64,000 bases of DNA from Microbacteriaceae bacterium (lineage in GTDB: Bacteria > Actinomycetota > Actinomycetes > Actinomycetales > Microbacteriaceae): NCBI GenBank assembly GCA_025464975.1, contig JAODMT010000024.1, positions 558,001-622,000 of the forward strand, given 5' to 3'. Shown here one piece after another: positions 54,831-64,000 of the stretch. The notes beneath the pieces were generated by a model that had not been told where the DNA came from, searched no databases, and saw only the letters and a list, made by a program, of their open reading frames with translations. Position numbers and translations under genes: made by a program. Each line of letters starts with the position of its first letter. Position 1 is the stretch's first letter.

Positions 54831-55271
54831 ATGTACACCCCGTTGAGAGAGGAGCTGCGTCACTCCGGCCTGCGTGCGACTCCTGGTCGCCTCGAGGTGC
54901 TCAGAACGCTCGAGGAGCACCCTCACTCGGACGCCGAGCGGCTGCAGAGACTGCTCGCACCGTCGCTCCCCGACATCTCGATCCAGTCGGTGCACAACGT
55001 GCTCTCCGACCTCACCCGAGCCGGACTGGTGCGGCGGATCGAACCCGCTTATTCGGCTGCGCTGTATGAACGTCGTCTCGATGACAACCACCACCACGTG
55101 GTCTGCACCTCGTGCGGGGCGGTCGCCGATGTCGACTGTGTCGTCGGCAGCGCGCCGTGTCTCCACCCATCCGACGCTGCGGGCTATCGGATCGAGGAGG
55201 CCGAAGTCACTTTCTGGGGACTATGTGCGAATTGCGCGGCCCTCGAGTCGGACGCCGCTAGCGGAGCTTGA
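54831..55271 (+). CDS. Fur-family transcriptional repressor, second paralogue
   Basis: 146 residues. It aligns along its length with the Fur protein at 46276: [61 protein letters not shown] split at the same cysteines, and EAEVTFWGLCANC. No catalase is adjacent. TTAACT lies six bases before the ATG, as expected for a -10 element of a leaderless transcript. The convergent aquaporin gene ends 48 bases downstream. A peroxide or iron sensor is likely; whether it regulates the aquaporin or katA is unknown. Confidence 0.9.
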   Translation: MYTPLREELRHSGLRATPGRLEVLRTLEEHPHSDAERLQRLLAPSLPDISIQSVHNVLSDLTRAGLVRRIEPAYSAALYERRLDDNHHHVVCTSCGAVADVDCVVGSAPCLHPSDAAGYRIEEAEVTFWGLCANCAALESDAASGA

Positions 55272-55319
55272 CCGATAGAAAGCGCTCCCTGACGACAAAA
55301 ACGTGACGCTGCCCGGGGT

Positions 55320-56063
55320 TCAGCTGACCGGGACGAGCGCGCGTGTGCGCGCGAACAGCGGCTTCCAGGTGAGGCCAGCGATCGCCGCGCCGAGCAGCGG
55401 GGCGACGATGAACACCCACAGCTGACCGAGCGCGACCGGGCCGCCGTAGATCGCGGACGCGATCGAGCGCGCGGGGTTGACCGACGAGTTGCTCACCGGA
55501 ATCGCCACGAGGTGGATGACGACGAGCGTGAGCCCGATGACGAGCGGTGCGAAGCCGGCCGTGGGTGATCCGGGGGCCGTGACTCCGAGGATGACGAAGA
55601 GGAACACCGCCGTGAGGACCGTTTCAATAAGGAACACGGATGCGAGGTCGAATCCTCCAGGAGAGCGAGTGCCGTACCCGGTGGAGGCGAAGCCCTTCGC
55701 CTGCGCCGCCTGCAGGAAGCCGTTCGGCCCACCGGCGGCGATCAGGTAAATGATGCTGCTCGCTATCGCGCCGCCGATGATCTGCACGACCCAGTACGGC
55801 ACGACGTCCCGCCACGGGAGCCGGCCGGCAATCGCCGCTCCGAGCGTCACCGCCGGGTTGAAGTGGCCGCCCGAGATGTGGCCGACCGCGTACGCGCCCA
55901 CCACGACGGAGAGCCCGAGAGCGAGCGCGACACCGAGGTAGCCGGTGTTCGACGAGGCGAACAGTGCGGTGCCGAGGACGGCGGAAACGAGGACGAAGGT
56001 GCCGAATGCCTCGGCGATGAGCCGAGCCCCGAGGCGAGGGGTGCTGTGTGTTGTGTCTGACAA
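55320..56063 (-). CDS. aqpZ: Aquaporin (MIP family, AqpZ-like)
   Basis: 247 residues with six membrane segments and two half-helices carrying the NPA motifs: HISGGHFNPAVTLGAAI and SNSSVNPARSIASAIYGGP. The selectivity Arg follows the second NPA. The residues near the filter look like water-specific AqpZ rather than GlpF. Such channels can also pass hydrogen peroxide, a possible link to the neighbouring Fur-type regulator, which is inference only. It is transcribed against mtrA and mtrB and diverges from mtrB across about 240 bases. Confidence 0.9.
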   Translation of the reverse strand: MSDTTHSTPRLGARLIAEAFGTFVLVSAVLGTALFASSNTGYLGVALALGLSVVVGAYAVGHISGGHFNPAVTLGAAIAGRLPWRDVVPYWVVQIIGGAIASSIIYLIAAGGPNGFLQAAQAKGFASTGYGTRSPGGFDLASVFLIETVLTAVFLFVILGVTAPGSPTAGFAPLVIGLTLVVIHLVAIPVSNSSVNPARSIASAIYGGPVALGQLWVFIVAPLLGAAIAGLTWKPLFARTRALVPVS

Positions 56064-56302
56064 TGTGATGCAATCCGATCATGTGAATGGTTGGTACACA
56101 TCGACGCTAGTCGGCGGGATGACCCCCTAACCTAGAACGACCTGTCCGCCCCCTGAATGTCACCTGTGCGGGGGTCGACAGGCCGTTCCGAAACAGCTCC
56201 GAGGCAGCGGCGAATGCAACCAGATGGGTCCTGCGACTCCTAGCACATCCGCCCCGCGGAACCGCGAATCGGCTGATGCTCTCGACTACTCTGGGATTCA
56301 CC

Positions 56303-57904
56303 ATGACACCCTTCACCTGGCGGTCGTACCCCGATCGGCTCGTGCATTTCTGGCGGGCATCGCTGCAGTTCCGTACCGTGGCGATCACCGTGCTGCTGTC
56401 TGGCTTTGCGGTGCTGATAATCGGTACATTCATCTCGATCAGCATCAGCAACAACCTGTTCGAGTCGCGCAGCATCCAGGTGCAGGAGGAGGCGCGAAGC
56501 GCGCACAACCTCGCCCAGGGCATCTTCGACGCCGCCGGAACCTCGACCGGGCAGGGCTCGGCGGTGGAACTCGACACCCTCTCGGGAACGGTGCAGGACA
56601 AGATTGCGCCGTCGACGACAACCCCCGGGGGCACTAAGTTCGCGATCAAGCGAACCCCGGGCCAGGTAGACACCTCGTCCAACATGCAGCCGGTCAGTTC
56701 GACGAACTTTCCCAACGTGGTCTCGAGCTCGCTTCGTGACCGGGTGGTGAAGGACCCGCTGCACGTGCAAATCCAGCCGGTGTCGCTGCCCGACGGGTCC
56801 CCGGGTCTCGTCGCAGGCTCGCAGATGAACGTGCCAACGGCCGGGAGCTATGAGCTGTACCTCGTCTACGACCTCTCGCAGGTGCAGCAGACGCTGAACT
56901 TCGTGCAACAGACCCTCGTGCTCGGCAGCCTCGCGCTCGTGCTTCTCATCGGAGCCGTCACCTACACGGTCGTTCGACTCGTCGTGGGCCCGATCCGCAT
57001 TGCCGCCGAGACCAGTGAAAGGCTCGCGGCCGGCCAGCTGGAGCAGCGGCTGCCCGAGCGAGGCGAGGACGTGATCGCGACCCTCGCCCGCTCGTTCAAC
57101 GGGATGGCCGACAGCCTGCAGAAGCAGATCACCAAACTGGCGGAGCTGTCGCGCGTCCAGCAGCGTTTCGTCTCGGACGTGAGCCACGAACTGCGCACTC
57201 CTCTGACCACCATTCGCCTCGCAGGCGACGTGCTGTACGACCAGCGAGACGAATTCGAACCGGCGACCGCGCGTACGGCCGAACTGTTGCATACCCAGGT
57301 GCAGCGGTTCGAGGTGCTCCTCGCCGACCTGCTCGAGGTGAGCCGCTACGACGCCGGCGCCGTCGAGCTGGAGATCGAACCGACGAACCTGGTTCGGCTC
57401 GTCGAGGATGCCGTCGATTCGATGCAGCCGCTCGCCGATCAGCGCGGTTCGGCTCTGCGCTTCGAGGCCCTCGGCGGGTACTTCGAGGCGGAATTGGACG
57501 GTCGCCGAATCCGCCGGGTGCTCCGTAATCTGCTCGGCAACGCCGTCGAGCACGGCGAGGGCCGCCCGATCGTGGTCAGAGTCGACAGCAACGCGACGGC
57601 GGTCGCGGTGTCGGTGCGCGACTACGGGGTCGGCATGTCATCGTCGGAGGTCTCCCAGGTCTTCGACCGGTTCTGGCGGGCGGACCCGTCTCGACAGCGC
57701 ACGATCGGCGGCACCGGCCTCGGTCTCGCCATCTCGCTCGAGGACGCCACTCTGCACGAGGGGTGGCTCGAGGTGTGGTCCGAACCGGGCGTTGGCACCT
57801 GTTTCCGGCTCACGCTTCCTCGCAAGCGCGGGTTCCCAATCCAGTCGTCGCCGCTTCACCTCTCCCCGGATGACACCCCGGCGATCGAGGGAGCGAACCC
57901 ATGA
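56303..57904 (+). CDS. mtrB: Sensor histidine kinase MtrB
   Basis: 533 residues. The first membrane helix (FRTVAITVLLSGFAVLIIGT) is followed by an extracytoplasmic sensor of about 170 residues, a second helix, and a HAMP linker (VRLVVGPIRIAAETSERLAA). The phosphoacceptor His is in FVSDVSHELRTPLTTIRLAG near residue 295; the ATP site has RNLLGNAVEHGEG and GGTGLGLAISLEDA. It is the partner of MtrA. An ATG at 56276 adds nine residues. The stop overlaps lpqB by four bases, as in the conserved mtrB-lpqB pair. Its promoter must be in the 56064-56302 gap, because mtrA is not contiguous. Confidence 0.92.
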   Translation: MTPFTWRSYPDRLVHFWRASLQFRTVAITVLLSGFAVLIIGTFISISISNNLFESRSIQVQEEARSAHNLAQGIFDAAGTSTGQGSAVELDTLSGTVQDKIAPSTTTPGGTKFAIKRTPGQVDTSSNMQPVSSTNFPNVVSSSLRDRVVKDPLHVQIQPVSLPDGSPGLVAGSQMNVPTAGSYELYLVYDLSQVQQTLNFVQQTLVLGSLALVLLIGAVTYTVVRLVVGPIRIAAETSERLAAGQLEQRLPERGEDVIATLARSFNGMADSLQKQITKLAELSRVQQRFVSDVSHELRTPLTTIRLAGDVLYDQRDEFEPATARTAELLHTQVQRFEVLLADLLEVSRYDAGAVELEIEPTNLVRLVEDAVDSMQPLADQRGSALRFEALGGYFEAELDGRRIRRVLRNLLGNAVEHGEGRPIVVRVDSNATAVAVSVRDYGVGMSSSEVSQVFDRFWRADPSRQRTIGGTGLGLAISLEDATLHEGWLEVWSEPGVGTCFRLTLPRKRGFPIQSSPLHLSPDDTPAIEGANP

Positions 57905-59640
57905 TCGGCCGACCCGGGTTTGGCACAACCGGTGATGTGCACCGCCGGGTGGCCGGCGGTCGTCGGAGAGCGCTGACCGTCGTCATCGCGCTGACCGTGA
58001 CTCTCGTGACCCTCACCGGGTGCGTGGGAATTCCCATGTCGGGGCCGGTGAGTCAGGGGCTTCCGGTCAACGAGGTGAGCGGCGCCGGAAACATCGCCTA
58101 CAACCCGGAGGGTCCGGAGGCCGGGGCCAGCCAACAGAACATCCTTCGCGGCTTTATCGCGTCGTTTACCTCGGCGACCGGGGGGTACGCGGTAGCCAAG
58201 CAATTTCTCTCGTCCGGATTTGCCAACAAGTGGGATCCGCGAGCGTCCGTTCAGGTGCGCACGGGTGGTCCCAAGCTCTTGGCGGTCGACGCGAGCACCA
58301 TCGACTACTCCTTCGACACTGTGGCGATCGTCGACAAGACCGGTGCCTACGCGGAGTCGTCCCTCGCGGCAACGCTTCAGTACAGCTTCGTCAGGGAGAA
58401 GAACCAGTGGCGCATCAGTGCGGCACCGGACGGGATTGTGCTCGCCCAGCCCACCTTCGAGCGGATCTTCACTCAGCGTCCGCTTTACTTTCTGGACTCC
58501 ACCAACACCCACCTCATACCGGATCTTCGCTGGTTCCCAACCGGCAGCACCTCAATGACCCGGATCGTCAACGCAGTGCTGGCCGGCCCGCCGGATTGGC
58601 TGAAGGGTGCGGCGTTTTCGCGTTTTCCGGATGGGACGGCACTGTCGGATGCCGGCAGCGTGGTCACCTCGGACAATGGGGTGGCAACGATCGACCTGAC
58701 GAAGGATGCCTCGGCGGCGAGTGCGCGAGACAGACAACTCATGAAGCTGCAATTGTTCGAGAGCCTTCGGCTCGTGCCGAACGTCTCGAGCGTAAGCATC
58801 TCGGTGGAGGGAACACCGATGCAGATCGACGACACTGTCGACGCGCTGCAGGTCGACAACAAGGTCGACACTCAGGCCCTCGTGTTCCGGAACAACAGAT
58901 TCGGGTTCTACGCCAACGGTGGTGTGTCCCAACTCCCCGCACTGAGCCAGCGTGTCTCGGCGCTCGGCGCCCAGGCCGCCACCCTCTCCTCGGACCAGAG
59001 CACGGTCGCCGTGCTCGGCACCGGCGGCGTCTCGGTGGTTCGACGCGGCGAGCCCACGCCGCCGGTGGATCCGCGCTCCAACCTCATTGCGCCGTCGCTC
59101 GACGAGGCCGGGTTTACCTGGTCGGTCCCGTATGACAATCCCAACGCGATCGTGGCCTTTGATCCGAGCGGCGGCAGCCACCCGGTGAGCGCACCCGTCC
59201 CGTCATCCGGCTCCCAGATCGTGTCGCTCGAGGTCTCTCGCGAGGGTTCTCGAGTGTTGATTCTGCTTTCCGCACCGAGCGGTCCGAGACTCATCGTCGC
59301 TGCCATCGTTCGTGATGAGAAGCAGGTTCCCGTGAGCATAGGTACGCCGATCCTCGATCTGTCACTCGGCGACGGCGAAGCGATCGACGCGACCTGGGTC
59401 GACCAGACGACCGTCGCAACTCTCGTCACCTTGAGCCAGCAGTCGAGGGTCGAGCTTTACGCGATCGGTGGGAAGCGCACATCGCTCGATGTTCTGCCTT
59501 CGGCAGACGAGATCGTCGGCGGCAACAACGGGGCTGATGGGCTCCGGGTGCTCGGCGACGATCAGTCGATCTGGGTCTACCGCGGAAGCAGTTGGCAGCG
59601 CTCGAACGTCACGGTGTCATTCATCGCGACCCAGCGCTGA
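57901..59640 (+). CDS. lpqB: Lipoprotein LpqB
   Basis: 579 residues. The signal peptide (RRALTVVIALTVTLVTLTGC) has the lipobox LTGC with Cys41 as the lipidated residue. A GerMN-like domain follows in the middle (about 180-310), and the C-terminal half is a beta-propeller-like LpqB domain (DEAGFTWSVPYDNPNAIVAF). LpqB interacts with the MtrB sensor domain in actinobacteria and affects MtrA activity. The overlap with mtrB (ATGA) ties their expression. Confidence 0.92.
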   Translation: MIGRPGFGTTGDVHRRVAGGRRRALTVVIALTVTLVTLTGCVGIPMSGPVSQGLPVNEVSGAGNIAYNPEGPEAGASQQNILRGFIASFTSATGGYAVAKQFLSSGFANKWDPRASVQVRTGGPKLLAVDASTIDYSFDTVAIVDKTGAYAESSLAATLQYSFVREKNQWRISAAPDGIVLAQPTFERIFTQRPLYFLDSTNTHLIPDLRWFPTGSTSMTRIVNAVLAGPPDWLKGAAFSRFPDGTALSDAGSVVTSDNGVATIDLTKDASAASARDRQLMKLQLFESLRLVPNVSSVSISVEGTPMQIDDTVDALQVDNKVDTQALVFRNNRFGFYANGGVSQLPALSQRVSALGAQAATLSSDQSTVAVLGTGGVSVVRRGEPTPPVDPRSNLIAPSLDEAGFTWSVPYDNPNAIVAFDPSGGSHPVSAPVPSSGSQIVSLEVSREGSRVLILLSAPSGPRLIVAAIVRDEKQVPVSIGTPILDLSLGDGEAIDATWVDQTTVATLVTLSQQSRVELYAIGGKRTSLDVLPSADEIVGGNNGADGLRVLGDDQSIWVYRGSSWQRSNVTVSFIATQR

Positions 59641-59706
59641 GCGGATTCTCCACAGAAGTCTTCGCTCGGGGGGAGGCGGGTCGCGCGTCGGTGCAGGGTT
59701 GGCGGT

Positions 59707-60399
59707 GTGCACCCCGCAATAGTCGCCGCCGCCCTCGACGCCCTCGCCGTTCTCGTTCCGGTCAGTTGCGCCGGGTGCGGGGCAGATGACCGGGGCCTGT
59801 GTTCCGCCTGCCGATCGCAACTCGTTCCGACGCTGGTCGAGCAGCGCCTCGACGGCGGCCTGAGCGTCGTGTCGGCTTTGGGCTATGACGGGGTCGCGCG
59901 GCGCAGCATCCTGACGCTCAAGGAGCAGGGCAGAGCAGATCTTGCCCGACCGCTCGGCCGGCTCCTCGCGGTGGCGGTCGCCGCCGCCGTCGATACGTTC
60001 GCGCCCGCCGCCACATCGGTCGCCATCGAGGTCGCCATCGTGCCCGCGAGTGGCCGGTCGTACCGTCGCAGGGGCTACGACCCGGTGCGGCTCCTCGCGC
60101 GGCGGGCCGGCGTGCGGATCGCCCGTGTCGGGCTTCGGGCCGGCCGCGGCCCCGCCACCCAGAAAACGCTCGACCGAGAGGGCAGGATGGCCAACCTCGT
60201 CGGTTCGATGCGGGCGACGCGTCGGCTGAGCGGGCGACGTTTTCTGCTTCTGGACGATGTCGTGACGACCGGCTCGACTCTCGTCGAAGCCGCGCGGGCG
60301 CTGCGTTCCGCCGGCGCGGAGGTGGTTGGTTGCGTCACCCTCGCCTACACCCCAAGGCGTTTGCTGGGACTCTCGACAGAGACCGCACAAAGGCCGTGA
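59707..60399 (+). CDS. comFC: ComF-family phosphoribosyltransferase-like protein
   Basis: 230 residues. An N-terminal zinc-finger-like motif (CAGCGADDRGLCSACRSQL) is followed by a phosphoribosyltransferase fold with FLLLDDVVTTGSTLVEAARA as PRPP-binding loop. RGYDPVRLLARRAG and the TQKTLDREGRMANL stretch are typical. ComFC is needed for DNA uptake in naturally competent bacteria, but homologues are widespread. Its place between lpqB and hpf is conserved (compare Rv3242c). The GTG start has no strong ribosome site. Confidence 0.9.
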   Translation: MHPAIVAAALDALAVLVPVSCAGCGADDRGLCSACRSQLVPTLVEQRLDGGLSVVSALGYDGVARRSILTLKEQGRADLARPLGRLLAVAVAAAVDTFAPAATSVAIEVAIVPASGRSYRRRGYDPVRLLARRAGVRIARVGLRAGRGPATQKTLDREGRMANLVGSMRATRRLSGRRFLLLDDVVTTGSTLVEAARALRSAGAEVVGCVTLAYTPRRLLGLSTETAQRP

Positions 60400-60494
60400 C
60401 ACGGCCGGGTCGTCAGGACTACGGTGGGCAAAAGAGGCGCGGAAATATCGCCTGGTTCCACTGGGCGTCGCGCCGAAAGGAACTGGGGAGAGCC

Positions 60495-61187
60495 ATGGAA
60501 ATTTCCATCAATGGTCGCAATCTGGGCATCACCGACCGATTTCGGGACTACGCCACCGAAAAGGCCGAGAAGATTGCCCACCTCGCCGACAGGGCTCTTG
60601 CTTTCGAAGTGAAAGTAAGCCGGCACAACGAGAAGAACGGATCGACCGGCGACGACCGGGTGGAACTCACGTTGATCGGACCTGGTCCGCTCGTACGTGC
60701 GGAGGCAGACGGCTCCGATAAATACGTTGCCTTCGATCTCGCTCTCGACAAAATTGTTGAACGTCTCCGACGGGCCAAGGATCGTCACAAGGTGCATCGC
60801 GGTAACCATCGACCCACGTCGCTCCGCGAGGCGAGCGCCAGTGGATTCAGCGTCACGGATCTGCGCCCGGCCGATGCCTCCGTCATGGAGAAGGTGCGCA
60901 CCGGTGCGATCGATATCGACAACGCGACGCCCAGCGCGGAGGAGTCCGATTGGAGCCCGGTCGTCATCCGCAAGAAGGTGTTCGCTTCGGTGCCGATGAC
61001 CGTTGATGATGCGCTCTATTACATGGAGCTCGTCGGCCACGACTTCTACCTGTTCATCGACGCCGAGACCGACCGGCCGAGTGTCGTGTACCGGCGGAAG
61101 GGCTGGGACTACGGCGTGATCGGACTGGACGATTCGGCGACCGAGCTGCAGGAGGTCGCAACAGCGACCCGCAAGATGCGCGGCTAG
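60495..61187 (+). CDS. hpf: Ribosome hibernation promoting factor, long form
   Basis: 230 residues. The N-terminal domain (MEISINGRNLGITDRFRDYA to about residue 105) binds the decoding region of the 30S subunit. A linker leads to the C-terminal dimerisation domain (VIRKKVFASVPMTVDDALYY, then GHDFYLFIDAETDRPSVVYR), which makes 100S ribosomes. The ATG at 60495 follows GGGGAG; the longer open frame through comFC is not used. It lies between comFC and secA, as in other actinobacteria (Rv3241c). A terminator follows. Confidence 0.94.
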   Translation: MEISINGRNLGITDRFRDYATEKAEKIAHLADRALAFEVKVSRHNEKNGSTGDDRVELTLIGPGPLVRAEADGSDKYVAFDLALDKIVERLRRAKDRHKVHRGNHRPTSLREASASGFSVTDLRPADASVMEKVRTGAIDIDNATPSAEESDWSPVVIRKKVFASVPMTVDDALYYMELVGHDFYLFIDAETDRPSVVYRRKGWDYGVIGLDDSATELQEVATATRKMRG

Positions 61188-61215
61188 AGCCGGCACAGCC
61201 GTGCTGTGAGCAGGG

Positions 61216-61248
61216 GCGGGGCCATCGCGTGCGATGGCCCCGCTTTTT
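61216..61248 (+). terminator. Rho-independent terminator of hpf
   Basis: GCGGGGCCATCGC (61216-61228) and GCGATGGCCCCGC (61231-61243) are perfect reverse complements, followed by TTTTT. A stem of up to 13 pairs with a U-tract. Confidence 0.92.
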
Positions 61249-61451
61249 CGTTTCGTGGCGGAGGCCAAGTCCTGCCCGAGTAGTCAGTAAAGCCCGGACT
61301 AGGCTTGCTACCATTACAGATTGGTCACAGGGCTCGCGGTCGCGGTGCATTGTGGCTCAACTGAAGCTTCGCGGAAGGCATTCAAGCGCCGAGTTGCCCA
61401 CCCGGGGGCACGGCTTCCGCATTCGTGTGACAAATGCATCTGGAGTGAGCA
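61249..61451 (+). promoter_or_regulatory. Leader region of secA
   Basis: About 200 bases between the hpf terminator and the secA GTG, without a convincing gene. It should contain the secA promoter; TACAGAT near 61315 is a candidate -10 but the -35 is unclear. The ribosome site is GGAGTGAGC just before the start. Confidence 0.4.

Positions 61452-64000
<2,549 letters not shown>

Overview
The window is high-G+C DNA with actinobacterial gene content and order. From about 24.8 kb to the right end it follows an order known from actinobacterial chromosomes (compare the Mycobacterium tuberculosis Rv3240c-Rv3260c block): manA, galE, whiB, a large membrane glycosyltransferase, DUF5719, a metallopeptidase-like gene, DUF3499, manB, ahcY, mtrA, mtrB, lpqB, comFC, hpf, secA. 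Family content (DUF4012, DUF4350, DUF4129, DUF7847-like membrane proteins, DUF559 endonuclease, many GTG starts) suggests a Microbacteriaceae-like member of the Micrococcales. I infer the family; a 16S or marker search would settle it.

Region 1 (1-23.4 kb) is a surface-glycan locus. It starts with a partial GT2 gene, gmd and a flippase. A four-gene, translationally coupled set follows (CapD/PglF-type dehydratase, PglE-type aminotransferase, PglC-type phosphoglycosyl transferase, PglD-type acetyltransferase), which looks like a route to a UDP-diNAc-bacillosamine-primed glycan. Next come a UDP-sugar 6-dehydrogenase, a second flippase, an AsnB-type amidotransferase, two GT4-like enzymes, an epimerase, a Wzy-like membrane protein, an acyltransferase-3, a DUF4012 protein and two tandem O-antigen-ligase/polymerase proteins. 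From about 5.4 to 18.8 kb base composition is visibly lower in G+C than the flanks, so this part was probably acquired horizontally.

Region 2 (23.4-37.4 kb) holds an acyl-CoA dehydrogenase and then the conserved manA-galE-whiB-manB-ahcY block. Between manA and galE lies an unusual 1.76-kb unit: a DUF559 (VSR-like) endonuclease gene with palindromic hairpins on both sides, all enclosed by a 48-bp direct repeat (46 of 48 identical) that duplicates the manA 3' end. This is the strongest candidate for an undescribed element. A fourth copy of the hairpin lies at 48.4 kb.

Region 3 (37.5-43.9 kb) is a second glycan cluster: a WecE-type aminotransferase, a WsaF-like glycosyltransferase, rhamnosyltransferase-type GT2 genes, and a small coiled-coil protein coupled to a GT2 whose N-terminus is a 15-bp tandem repeat.

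Region 4 (43.9-53.9 kb) is the conserved RDD / SpoIIM / DUF58 / MoxR / DUF4350 / DUF4129 / membrane-protein cluster. It is interrupted by a fur-katA pair, and three copies of an about 85-bp repeat lie just upstream of fur.

Region 5 (54-64 kb) is mtrA, a second fur paralogue, an aquaporin on the opposite strand, mtrB, lpqB, comFC, hpf and the 5' part of secA. Here mtrA and mtrB, usually neighbours, are separated by the fur and aquaporin genes.

No rRNA, tRNA, CRISPR array, transposase or integrase was recognised.
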